Below, piece by piece: positions 17,810 to 27,485 of a stretch of 64,000 bases of DNA. The translations under genes and the position numbers were made by a program. Source of the DNA: Actinomycetota bacterium (lineage in GTDB: Bacteria; Actinomycetota; Thermoleophilia; Gaiellales; Gaiellaceae); assembly GCA_003152275.1 (NCBI GenBank), contig PLZU01000009.1:14655-78654 (forward strand), written 5' to 3'. Below the pieces are notes generated by a model that was given only the letters and a program-made list of their open reading frames with translations, had not been told where the DNA came from and ran no database searches. Numbering within the stretch: position 1 is the first letter of the stretch; each line of letters opens with the position of its first letter.

Positions 17810-18744
17810 GCCGCCAGCTCCTCGCGCTCAGTGACGCCAGACTCGACCGGCTTGAACTCCACCTCGTCGCGCGTCAACTCCATGAATGCCTCCTCCAACG
17901 ACGCCTGAACCGGCGTCAACTCGTGCAGAACGATCTTGTGCGAAGCGGCGATCTCGCCAATCTGCTCCGCCGTCAACCCTTCCACCTCGATCACGCCCGA
18001 CTCGCTGCTCGCCACCGAGACATGAGGCCCAAGCACAAGCTCGCGCAAGCGAGTCGCTTCGGGCGAGCGCACCCGAACCAGTGCACCCGACGCCTTCTGC
18101 ACGAACTCGTCGACGCTCATGTCCGCGATCAGCCTGCCGCGCCCGATCACGATCAAATGATCGGCAGTGAGCGCCATCTCGCTCATCAGATGCGACGAGA
18201 CGAACACAGTCCGTCCCTCGGCCGCCAGCTGCTTCAGCAGGTTACGGATCCAGTGGACGCCTTCTGGGTCGAGCCCGTTCACCGGCTCGTCAAGCATCAC
18301 CGTCGCCGGATCGCCCAGCAAGGCCGTCGCGATCCCGAGCCGCTGGCCCATTCCGAGGGAAAACTGCCCCGCACGTTTCCGCGCCACCTCGTGGAGGCCG
18401 ACGAGGTCGATCAACTCGTTCACGCGGCGGCGGGGAATGCCCTGCGTCTGCGCGAGCGCGAGCAGATGGTTGTAGGCCGATCGGCCCGTATGCACCGAAC
18501 GCGCCTCGAGCAGCGCCCCGACCTCATGCAGCGGCGACGCGTGGTCACGGTAATGCTTCCCGTTGACACGCACATCACCCGCCGTCGGAGCATCCAACCC
18601 GAGAATCAGCCGCATCGTCGTCGACTTCCCAGAACCGTTCGGCCCCAGAAAGCCAGTCACGATGCCCGGACGAACCGTGAACGAGATGTCGTTCACCGCC
18701 CGCTTCTCACCGTAGTCCTTCGTTAGTTTCGTGGCTTCGATCAT
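17806..18744 (-). CDS. ABC transporter ATP-binding protein
   Basis: Walker A GPNGSGKST, signature FSLGMGQRLGIATALLGDP, Walker B VMLDEPVNGLDP. Confidence 0.93.
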   Translation of the reverse strand: MIEATKLTKDYGEKRAVNDISFTVRPGIVTGFLGPNGSGKSTTMRLILGLDAPTAGDVRVNGKHYRDHASPLHEVGALLEARSVHTGRSAYNHLLALAQTQGIPRRRVNELIDLVGLHEVARKRAGQFSLGMGQRLGIATALLGDPATVMLDEPVNGLDPEGVHWIRNLLKQLAAEGRTVFVSSHLMSEMALTADHLIVIGRGRLIADMSVDEFVQKASGALVRVRSPEATRLRELVLGPHVSVASSESGVIEVEGLTAEQIGEIAASHKIVLHELTPVQASLEEAFMELTRDEVEFKPVESGVTEREELAA

Positions 18745-18831
18745 GATCTGACCGTAGCCACGGATCACCGCCCGCGCCTCGGCCGTCAGAACGAACTTTG
18801 TCTCCTCCAAAGGTAGGAACCTCCGCGCCGC

Positions 18832-18861
18832 TAGGTCAGTTCGACTCTGGCGCCGCTCCGT
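18832..18861 (+). repeat. selC 3'-end direct repeat, copy 5 (30 bp)
   Basis: TAGGTCAGTTCGACTCTGGCGCCGCTCCGT. Confidence 0.93.
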
Positions 18862-19024
18862 AGAAAGTCAGCCGCCGGCCTCGTCTACTCGAGGCGTTTC
18901 CTCCGGCGCCAAGCACCTGGCCGGCGGAAGCGAGCATGAACCTCGGCAGGCACCGAGGTGTGTACGCCACGGGTGGAGGGTCTCCCTTCCCCGTATCGAG
19001 ACACATCGGAGGTTCGAGCTATGC

Positions 19025-20299
19025 ATGCCACACCAGGGCGCTGGGCGGGCGGTAATCGCCGTCGCAGTCGTCGCCGCATTCGCCTCGCCGGGAGCGGCGC
19101 GCGCGGATGCTGTGACCGACTGGAATCTCATCGCGAATACCGCGATTTTCTCGACAGGGCCGACGGCGCATGCCGCCACTCTCAGCACCGCGATGGTGCA
19201 CGGCGCCGTCTACGACGCGGTCGACGCGATCGCCGGGGGTTACCGTCCATATCTCCCCACGCCGGCGGCAGACCCGCTGTACTCGCAGGACGCAGCGGCG
19301 GCGACGGCGGCCTTTCGCGTCGCCTCGGCTCTCGTCCCGACACAGCTGGCAACCCTCCAGACGCGGTACGACGCGTCGCTCGCCGCGATAGCCGACGGGG
19401 CCGCGAAGGCCGGCGGGATCGCAGTCGGTGAAGCTGCTGCTGCCGCGATGCTCGCGGCCCGTGCGCACGACGGTCGGAATGGCGCGTTCACGTTCGTACT
19501 CGGCACGACGCCCGGCGCCTAGCGGCCATCGCCGCCCTTCTTCGCCCTCGATCCGACGCCGTGGGTAGGCAACGTGACGCCCTTCCTGCTCCCGAACGCT
19601 GCGATGCTTCGCTCGGACGGACCCAACGCGCTGAAGAGCAAAGCGTACGCCGACGACTTCAACGAAGTGAAGTCGCTCGGCTCGTTGACGAGCACGACGC
19701 GGACCGCGGACGAGACGATGGCCGCGATCTTCTGGCAGGCGCAGCCAGGAGGACTGTACGGCGGCGTGATGCGGTCGCTATCGGCGCGGTTCGGGTTGAG
19801 CACCGCGGAGAACGCCCGCCTGTTCGCAATGGTGAGCCTGGCGACGGCGGATGGCGCGATCGCCTGCTGGAACGACAAGTACTACTGGAACTTCTGGCGG
19901 CCGATCGACGCGATCCACGAGGCAGCGTCCGACGGGAACCCGAAGACCCAGGCAGATCCGAACTGGAAGCCGCTGTTCGACCCGTCGACCCCAACCGTTC
20001 CGGCCCTGTCGACGCCGGCGTTCCCGGACCATCCGTCTGGGCATAGCTGCGTGAGCAGCGCGAGCCTCAACGCGATGAAGGACTTCTTCGGCACGGACAA
20101 GATCGCGTTCGACATCGTGAGCCCGCGGTTCCCCACGCAGCCCAGGCATTACGACCGGTTCTCACTCGCGCTCAAGGAGGTCATCGACGCGCGCGTCTGG
20201 GGCGGAATCCACTTCCGAACCGCGGACGAACAGGGCGCGGTAATCGGCAAGAAAGTCGCGCACTGGGAGCGGAAGCACTACTTCCAGCGCGTCCGCTGA
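19025..20299 (+). pseudogene. Vanadium-dependent haloperoxidase/PAP2-like protein with in-frame TAG at 19520
   Basis: Two same-frame ORFs (19025-19522, 19574-20299); readthrough gives TTPGA*RPSPPFFALDPTPWVGNVTPFLL; PAP2-type FPDHPSGHSCVSSA and GGIHFRTADEQG. Confidence 0.7.
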
Positions 20300-20320
20300 C
20301 CGAAGCGGCCCAGGCAAAGC

Positions 20321-20347
20321 GGCGGCGCGCGTCTCGAGCGCGCCGCC
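20321..20347. terminator. Hairpin between convergent genes
   Basis: GGCGGCGCGC-gtctcga-GCGCGCCGCC. Confidence 0.6.
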
Positions 20348-20383
20348 ACAACGCCGCTCACGCGAACAACACGCGAAAATAGC

Positions 20384-22693
20384 TCAGCCGCCGACGGTCA
20401 CTCGGTACGCCGCGACCGTTTGGCCGTTCAGTGTTCCGGCATACCGGAAGACGAAGTGCCCGTCCTGCAGACGGCCGTCGACGGTTCCGAGCTCCGTCCC
20501 ATCGGATGCCATCGCCGTCGCCGTGAGAGCGCGGCCGGAGCTCCACGCGGCGGGCGGCTCGACTCCGACGTCGGAGTCGGCACCGACAGGCTGGCGTACG
20601 GTCACGCTCGCTGCATCGCGCTCGACGATCACGTAGTGCACGCCTGCCGAAAGAGGAACGCCGTCGAATGAGCCCTCGAAGGCCCCCGCGAGCAGGTCGG
20701 TCGCGGCAGTCCGCGCGAGAAACCCGCCGGGCGCAACGTCGTAGCCAGCGACGGAGTAGCCGCTTGGCGCCCTGTTCGCCACGACGGAGAGATCGCCGTA
20801 CGTGCTCTCGTTCACGTCGGGTGCGAGGTTTCGGTAACCGGAGAGAGGGATGCCGACATAGTGCGGGCCGAAGTCGCGCTGCAGACGTGAGACGAGATCG
20901 AGCCACGGGTTCTCGGCTGGGCCGAGCGCGTCCCAGCTGTACGAGTTGACCATCCCGAACGCCATGTTCCACGTCAGCACTTCAAGGTCGGCCGCCATCG
21001 TGCCGTCGTAGAGGTCGTGCTGGTAGAGCAGCACCTTGTCGTGGAAGAGCCACGTGGCGAGCGGGTACGGCTGCCAGTTTCCGACGCCGAAGTACGTATT
21101 CGGGAGGTCGAGCTCACGGGACATCATCAGCAGGCTGCCGTGAAAGCCGACCGCGTCGCGCGCAAGCCTGTCCCACCCGTCCTCGACCATCACGCATCGA
21201 TCCGAGTAGGACGCCAGCACCGCCAGCCAGCCGTCGTCGTACGAGGTCGGTGTCGGCGATGCCGGGTTGAAGTCGCGAAGCCAAGGCCGCGCCCCAAGCT
21301 GGTCCAGGAACACGCAGTCGGCCGGAACCTTCGTCTGCCAGTCGGCCATGTACTGCGCGATCCGCTGGCGCACGAACGCGGAGAACGGAGAGACGATCAC
21401 GCCGGTGTGATCTCCGTAGGAGATCGTCGCCGGATTGCCGAGAGCGTCGAGCACGGCGACGTCTTTCGTCTGGACGCCGGCGGGAAGCGACTGCATCGTC
21501 GGAGAGCTCGGGTCCCACCAGCTGAGATTCCCGTAGGGCATCACGAGGTCGCCAAGCCGGTGCGCCGCCGCGATCATCGCGCTGAAATCTGCACTGGTGC
21601 CGAAGCTCGGATCCGGCGGCAGGAAGTCGGGGTCGTTCACGTCGAACCCGCCGACCTGGTAGCCGACCGGATGCAGGAGCAGCGGCGATGGAAGCCGCTG
21701 CAGTTCTGCCGCCCAGTCGCTGAACGGCTTGAGCAAACGGAGATTCGCTTTGAACAGTGGAGCCTCGGCATACGTGCTCAGCTGCGCACCGAGCTTGCTC
21801 TGCAACGACGGGTACGCGTCGATCCCGTTGTCGTGCCGGTACGCGAGGATCGACTGCTCGGCCGTAGCCCCGATTCGAATGCGAACGACGGGGCTCGTCC
21901 AGGTCGCGCCTCGCTTGATCCACGTCTGGAACTCGTGGACGACGCAGAACGACGAGCCGGAGCAGGGCGCCGGCGCCGCCGAGTGGAGGAAGCCGAGCTG
22001 CACCGGATAGAGCGGGCCACGCGAGATCGAGTAGACAGAGAGGTGCGCGGCGCCAACGTCGAGCGCGAGATAGTCGGCGAAGGCCCAACGCGACGGGTAG
22101 AGCTGAACGTCGTTGCCCACCCGTGAGAAGAACGCCGGCGCGAGGAGCACGCCGGGCAGAACAGTCGGAGCGTATCCCGCTGTCACCGTTGCCGTGTCGG
22201 CCGCGAGGGACTCCGGGAACTCGACGCGGGTCAGAACACCGCCGGGGTTCTCGATCCGCAGCTGCAAGTCGAGGAGCGTTGGGCGTGCGCGCACGGTGAC
22301 GACGGCCAACCCGCGATACGTGAGCGTCAGCGTCGCCGTGGCGCGATTCCAGCTATAGGAGAAGCGGCGCGCCGCGCGTGGCGCGAACGAGCAGCCGCCG
22401 AAATAGGACCGGTTGCTGTTCGCCGCGACGCCCCAGAGGCAACGGTTCGTATTCCGGGCGAGACGCAATCCACTCGCCCGGTCGACGAGGCCGAGAATCT
22501 TGCCGTTGCGCTTGCTGAGCGTGAGGCGGTACGTCTTCGTCGTGATCACCAGGCGGCCCGCTGCCCGGTCGTCGAACGCGGCCGCGGGGGACCGCCGCGG
22601 CGCGGAGAGCGCTCCGTGACTCGACACAGCCACCGTCAGGATCGTGAGGACGGCTACGACCGCCCACGACTTGTTGCGACCCCGTCCACGCAC
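20384..22693 (-). CDS. Secreted glycoside hydrolase-like protein (DUF6259-like)
   Basis: Signal sequence SWAVVAVLTILTVAVSSHGALS; TIM-barrel-like VFLDQLGARPW; ORF open to 22771, GTG at 22693 proposed. Confidence 0.55.
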   Translation of the reverse strand: MRGRGRNKSWAVVAVLTILTVAVSSHGALSAPRRSPAAAFDDRAAGRLVITTKTYRLTLSKRNGKILGLVDRASGLRLARNTNRCLWGVAANSNRSYFGGCSFAPRAARRFSYSWNRATATLTLTYRGLAVVTVRARPTLLDLQLRIENPGGVLTRVEFPESLAADTATVTAGYAPTVLPGVLLAPAFFSRVGNDVQLYPSRWAFADYLALDVGAAHLSVYSISRGPLYPVQLGFLHSAAPAPCSGSSFCVVHEFQTWIKRGATWTSPVVRIRIGATAEQSILAYRHDNGIDAYPSLQSKLGAQLSTYAEAPLFKANLRLLKPFSDWAAELQRLPSPLLLHPVGYQVGGFDVNDPDFLPPDPSFGTSADFSAMIAAAHRLGDLVMPYGNLSWWDPSSPTMQSLPAGVQTKDVAVLDALGNPATISYGDHTGVIVSPFSAFVRQRIAQYMADWQTKVPADCVFLDQLGARPWLRDFNPASPTPTSYDDGWLAVLASYSDRCVMVEDGWDRLARDAVGFHGSLLMMSRELDLPNTYFGVGNWQPYPLATWLFHDKVLLYQHDLYDGTMAADLEVLTWNMAFGMVNSYSWDALGPAENPWLDLVSRLQRDFGPHYVGIPLSGYRNLAPDVNESTYGDLSVVANRAPSGYSVAGYDVAPGGFLARTAATDLLAGAFEGSFDGVPLSAGVHYVIVERDAASVTVRQPVGADSDVGVEPPAAWSSGRALTATAMASDGTELGTVDGRLQDGHFVFRYAGTLNGQTVAAYRVTVGG

Positions 22694-22712
22694 CGTGCCT
22701 GATGATGCCTGT

Positions 22713-24176
22713 GTGGGCGCGCCTAGAACGATCCTGCCGCTGATCGCCGCCGCCGCTCTCCTCACGGCCACTTCGTCCGGCGCGACGGGACGAGTGCCTC
22801 AGGGATTCGCGGACTCGTTCGTCACGCGCTCGGGGCCCCGGCTCGCGGTCGACGGCCGCCCGTTCCGGTTCGGCGGGGCCAACATCGAATGGCTCGGAGT
22901 CGCAGGCTACGGGCCTTCCGACCCGAGCGGCCCCCACTTCCCGAGCCACTACGAAGTCGACGACGCCATGGCCACCGCCCGGGAAATGGGCGTCACAGTC
23001 GTCCGCAGTCAGACGATGGGCGACTCGGTCGGCTGCGATGCCTGCATCGAGCCGACGCTCGGCCAGTTCAACGAGGCTGCCTTCGAGCACATCGATTATG
23101 CACTCGCATCCGCGCGTGCGCACGGCATCAAGATCATCCCGACAATCATCGGAGACGACGCGCGCGACGGCGGGACGGGCTGCGTCTATCTCCGCTGGCG
23201 TGCCATCTCGCAGTCGGGTTGTTCGCTGATCAACATGGCGCCGTTCTGGATCGACCCGACCGTGATCGGCGACGTCGAGGCGCACATTGCCGCAGTGCTG
23301 AACCACGTCAATGTCTACACGCACCTGGCGTACAAGGACGATCCGACGATTCTTGGGTGGGATCTGCTGAACGGCGGCGGCAGCCCGGTCGCTTGGACGC
23401 GCGAGATCGTGTCCTACATCCGCGGCATCGATTCGCGCCATCTCATCCTCTCTGGCTACACGAACGCGGGAATCCACGGAGTCGATGCGTGCGTCAGCTT
23501 CGTCTATCCGCACTGGCTGATGGGACTTGCCGTCGTGCAGCCTTGGATCGCAAAGTGCAAGCGCGAAGGGAAGCCGTTCATCGTCTACGAGTACGGCTGG
23601 GATCGCACGAACTATCCGACGCTGAGCAAGTTCACCGGCTTCCTCGACACGCTCCTCCATACGCCTGAAATCGCCGGTGACGGGTTCTGGGCGCTCGAGT
23701 CGCACAACGACGGGCACGGGTGGATGCCGATCCCGGCGAACACGAGCGACCCGGCTGCGGCAAAGCACATCGAGAGCGGCCAGTGGTGGGCTCTCTACTA
23801 CCCGGGAATCCGAACGCTCGTCAGCACGGCGGCCGACATGAGCGCCCGCGCACAGGCGATCCGACGGCACAACTACGCGATGGGCGGCATCCGCGTGCCG
23901 GCGCACGCGATCCCGCCCGCGCCGATTGTGACGTCAGTTCGACGCGGACGGGTCTACTGGCAGGGCTCGGCCGGCGCGAAGGACTACAGCATCCAGCGCG
24001 CTTCGAGCTCGAGCGGACCGTGGAAGACCATCTGCCGGCGGTGCGTGACTGACGTCGACGACGGATTCGCCGACGTCGGCGCGGCCGCGGACGGCGCCTG
24101 GTACCGCGTGATCCCGTACAACCTCGACGGCAAGCGCGGGCCCGTGTCGAAGGCGAAGCAGTCGTCGCCCGGCTGA
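22713..24176 (+). CDS. Glycoside hydrolase family 5-like (mannanase-type) secreted protein
   Basis: DGRPFRFGGANIEWL, ILGWDLLNGGG, FIVYEYGW, GDGFWALESH; signal peptide; GTG at 22713 proposed (ORF from 22644). Confidence 0.7.
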   Translation: MGAPRTILPLIAAAALLTATSSGATGRVPQGFADSFVTRSGPRLAVDGRPFRFGGANIEWLGVAGYGPSDPSGPHFPSHYEVDDAMATAREMGVTVVRSQTMGDSVGCDACIEPTLGQFNEAAFEHIDYALASARAHGIKIIPTIIGDDARDGGTGCVYLRWRAISQSGCSLINMAPFWIDPTVIGDVEAHIAAVLNHVNVYTHLAYKDDPTILGWDLLNGGGSPVAWTREIVSYIRGIDSRHLILSGYTNAGIHGVDACVSFVYPHWLMGLAVVQPWIAKCKREGKPFIVYEYGWDRTNYPTLSKFTGFLDTLLHTPEIAGDGFWALESHNDGHGWMPIPANTSDPAAAKHIESGQWWALYYPGIRTLVSTAADMSARAQAIRRHNYAMGGIRVPAHAIPPAPIVTSVRRGRVYWQGSAGAKDYSIQRASSSSGPWKTICRRCVTDVDDGFADVGAAADGAWYRVIPYNLDGKRGPVSKAKQSSPG

Positions 24177-24182
24177 GCGACG

Positions 24183-25454
24183 TCAGGAGATCCAGGTGCC
24201 ATGTGCGAAGCCCACGGCGGCGAGCACTCCGACAGCTGCAAAAGACGCGATGACGATTGCGCGCAGACGCGGGCGCTTCTCCGCCAAAACCGCGAGCGTC
24301 ACGAAGAGCGGAAAGTCGCCGATGAGGAAGCGCGGCTCGCTCACCAGCGGCACGACTGCGGCCGGCGCGCTCAGGAAGAGGATGATCGTCGTAGCCGAGT
24401 AGAGCGCCGCGGCGCGGTCGACCTTCTTCCAACAGAGCCACGTGAGTGCGCATGCGGCGACGAGCAGCACGAGCTGGGCGACATTCCAGATCGCGAACTG
24501 CTCAGGTTTCCCGAATCCGGAAGGTGTGCCACTGCCCGCAGGCAGATGCAGAACGAGTTGCGCGAGCCCCTGCTCGCCGGACTTCAACGCGTCCCATGCA
24601 CCGCCGAGCGGGCCCGCCGCGGGAACGTGCCGGAGCCAGAACGACCCCTCCGAGTGAACGAAGGCGAAGGCGTCGCCGAAATGGGAGCTCAGGTACAGGC
24701 AGTAGCTGCCGAGCGCCGCCGGCAGCAGTAGCAACGGGCTCAGCCGAAGCAGCGACCGGAAGCTACGCCCTTCAGGCCAGAGGAGCCAGAGCAGCGCAGG
24801 GACGAGCGCGAGCCCGGTCGGGCGTGTGAGCACGGCCAACGCTCCCAGCAGAGCCGCGAACGTCGCTCGACCGTCGAGCGCGAACACGAAGGCCCAGGCC
24901 GCGAGCGCCAGGAACAGGCCATCGGAGTACACCGCGGTGAAGACGAAACTGATCGGATACAGCGCGAGGAAGAGGACCGAGTCGTGCGCGACGCGGCCGC
25001 CCGCATACCGCCGAGCGATCCGCGCCACGGCGACGCCCGCGAAGCCGGCGGCGGCGAGCGAGATGGCCACGCCGGCAACGAGGTTCGACCGGAGCACGAA
25101 CGCGAGCACGCGCGTCAGCAGCGGGTAGAGCGGGAAAAAGCTCGCGCTCTGCTTCGTGTCGTAGCCGTGCTGCGCGATCCGCAGAAACCAGTTTGCGTCC
25201 CACTGGTCGAACGCACCGAAGATGAAATCCGTGCGCGAGCCGTAAGCCGTGTGCTCGGGGAAGCCCGAACGGAGCGGAGCCCAGAGTAGGGCGACGAGGA
25301 CTGCCGCCCAGCAACCGGCTCGTGTCGCGACGACGACCCAGAACGGACCGGCAGACGCACGGCGGAGGGCGCGAACGGCCAACCCCGACAGCCTCTCAGA
25401 GCTGTCGGAGATCCGCGGCGAGCCGGCCGCAGCTGCGAGCGGCCGCTCACACAC
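24183..25454 (-). CDS. Membrane mannosyltransferase-like protein (PIG-V-like)
   Basis: FDQWDANWFLRIAQHGYDTKQSASFFPLYPLL; multiple TM helices. Confidence 0.7.
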   Translation of the reverse strand: MCERPLAAAAGSPRISDSSERLSGLAVRALRRASAGPFWVVVATRAGCWAAVLVALLWAPLRSGFPEHTAYGSRTDFIFGAFDQWDANWFLRIAQHGYDTKQSASFFPLYPLLTRVLAFVLRSNLVAGVAISLAAAGFAGVAVARIARRYAGGRVAHDSVLFLALYPISFVFTAVYSDGLFLALAAWAFVFALDGRATFAALLGALAVLTRPTGLALVPALLWLLWPEGRSFRSLLRLSPLLLLPAALGSYCLYLSSHFGDAFAFVHSEGSFWLRHVPAAGPLGGAWDALKSGEQGLAQLVLHLPAGSGTPSGFGKPEQFAIWNVAQLVLLVAACALTWLCWKKVDRAAALYSATTIILFLSAPAAVVPLVSEPRFLIGDFPLFVTLAVLAEKRPRLRAIVIASFAAVGVLAAVGFAHGTWIS

Positions 25455-25461
25455 ATTGGCT

Positions 25462-25485
25462 ATACTGAACTAAGTGGTTCAGTAT
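25462..25485. promoter_or_regulatory. Perfect palindromic operator overlapping the ArsR start
   Basis: ATACTGAAC-TAAGTG-GTTCAGTAT, 9-bp arms, contains GTG start at 25474. Confidence 0.6.
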
Positions 25486-25812
25486 CCACAGATCGACCGG
25501 ACCTTCGCCGCACTCGCGGATCCCACGCGCAGGGGCGTGGTCGAGCACCTTGGCCGCGGCAGCGCGACGATCAGCGAGCTCGCCGAGCCGTTCGGAATCT
25601 CGCTCACCGGAATGAAGAAGCACGTGCGGCGGCTCGAGGACGCCGGAATCGTCACCACCGAGAAGGTGGGCCGGGTCCGGCGGTGCAGCCTCGGCCCGCA
25701 GCGCCTCGAGGACGTTCACGAGTGGATCGAGCTGTACCGGCGGATGCTGGACGAGCGCCTCGACCGGTTCGGGGAGCTACTCGAACGCACGACGAAAGGA
25801 GACCCGCAATGA
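25474..25812 (+). CDS. ArsR-family HTH regulator
   Basis: IDRTFAALADPTRRGVVEHLGRGSATISELAEPFGISLTGMKKHVRRLEDAGIV. Confidence 0.92.
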   Translation: MVQYPQIDRTFAALADPTRRGVVEHLGRGSATISELAEPFGISLTGMKKHVRRLEDAGIVTTEKVGRVRRCSLGPQRLEDVHEWIELYRRMLDERLDRFGELLERTTKGDPQ

Positions 25813-26297
25813 CCCCCGACCAACAGCAGGCGCGCGCGGCCACCGTCACGACGCCTACCGACCGCGAGATCCACGTCGAGCGCGTGTTCGACGCGCCACG
25901 AGACCGAGTGTTCGCGGTCTTCACCGACCCAAAGCTCATTCCCGAGTGGTGGGGCCCGACCACCGTCGTCGATCAGATGGACGTCAGGCCCGGCGGGAGC
26001 TGGCGGTTCGTCAGCCAGAACCCCGACGGCAGCGAGATCGCGTTTCGGGGCACCTACAGCGAGGTCACCCCGCCCGAGCGCATCGTGCAGACCTTCGAGA
26101 TGGAAGGCATGCCGGGTGGTGGCCACGTCCAGACCTTCGCCTTCGAGGATCTCGGCGACCGCACAAAGCTCACAACCACCTTGCTCTTCAACACCACCGA
26201 GGACCGCGACGGCTTGCTCGCATACGGCGGGGAAAGCGGGATGAACGAGACCTACGCTCGCCTCGACGAACTCTTCGCGAGGCTCACGTCCAACTAG
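25809..26297 (+). CDS. SRPBCC/AHSA1 family protein
   Basis: IHVERVFDAPRDRVFAVFTDPKLIPEWWGP; 4-bp overlap with ArsR gene. Confidence 0.9.
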   Translation: MTPDQQQARAATVTTPTDREIHVERVFDAPRDRVFAVFTDPKLIPEWWGPTTVVDQMDVRPGGSWRFVSQNPDGSEIAFRGTYSEVTPPERIVQTFEMEGMPGGGHVQTFAFEDLGDRTKLTTTLLFNTTEDRDGLLAYGGESGMNETYARLDELFARLTSN

Positions 26298-27411
26298 CGG
26301 GTTGAAGGGAAGCCGGGCAGCGTGCGCGGCTTCCCACTACCTGGAATCTGTGCACGTCGGGCTTCGAGAAGGTCGGCGTCAGCGCGGGCGAGCAACTCTT
26401 GCAGCGTGTCGTCGCGGTCAGCTTCGGCAATGCCGAACGTGGCCGAGTGCTCTGGGCTGACTACGGTCAATACTGCAGCGATCTTCTCGAAGCGTGTCCT
26501 TGCTTCGCCTGTGCTCAGGTTGGACATCGCGCAGACGAACTCGTCGCCGCCGTAGCGCACGATCAGGTCGTAGGGCCGGACATTCGCGCGAAGGGTCTCG
26601 CCAACAAGCTGCAACAGCGCGTCGCCGGCGAGATGCCCCTGACCGTCGTTGACCTGTTTGAGGCCGTCCACGTCGACGAACGCGAGCACGAGCGTGCCGC
26701 CCGTTCGATGCGCGCGTTCGAGCTCGCGCGACACCTCCTCGAGGCCGAACATGCGCGTCCGCGCGCCCGTCAATTCATCCGTCGTCGCGCGCTTCAAGTC
26801 GGCTGCAGATTCGGTGCGGTTCCGGACCGCCTCAGCGCGCTCGCGGGCTGCCGATTCCCGGTCGACGGCCGCTCGGGCGCGGTCGTTCGCTGCCTTGACC
26901 CGATCGGCCGCCGCCCGCGCCCGATCGCGCTCGGCCCGCACGACAATGTCCTCCGGACTCGCGTCCGCGTCCGCGTCACTCTGCAGATCGTGCAGCCGAG
27001 CCAGCGCATCACGAGACTCGGCGCCCCGATCACGAAGGACGGCGGCGCGATCACGATCCTCCGCCGCGTGGAGCCGCGCCACAGCACTCTCGTCGCGCAA
27101 CGCGACACGGTCTCGCGGTCGTGACTCGACCGCTCACGCGCGACGGCACTGCGGTGATGGGTGGCCGCGTCGCCACCGGCCGCGAGCTCATCGTCAGCAG
27201 CGTGCTGATCCTCGTCCGCACTTCGCTGGTCGCGCTCGCTCGCCGTCTGGTCGTGATCCGACCACGTTTGATCCTGATCGCTCGCCGTCTGATCGTGATC
27301 TGACGACGTCTGATCTTGATCAGCCGCGCCCGCAAAGACTTCGGCGCCACAGGACGGGCAGTTCGGAACCTCCGTTGCCGCGCCGCAAGCTGGACAGACA
27401 GCGTTCGCCAT
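26294..27411 (-). pseudogene. Zinc-ribbon + DQ-heptad-repeat + GGDEF diguanylate cyclase, apparent frameshift near 27110
   Basis: MANAVCPACGAATEVPNCPSCGAEVF then (D.DQT.S)n in one frame; MRDESAVARLHAAEDRDRAAV...TTDELTGARTRMFG...YGGDEF in another (26294-27100). Confidence 0.7.
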
Positions 27412-27485
27412 TTTTCCGATGCCAATTGTAGACACGGCGTCGGAGGTGCGACGGAGGGGCTGTTTGCAGGCCTTTTGGCGAGGCG

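Noticed and set aside
19520-19522. Selenocysteine recoding as explanation for the stop in the haloperoxidase gene
   Set aside because: The stop is TAG, not TGA, so tRNA-Sec (TCA anticodon) cannot read it.
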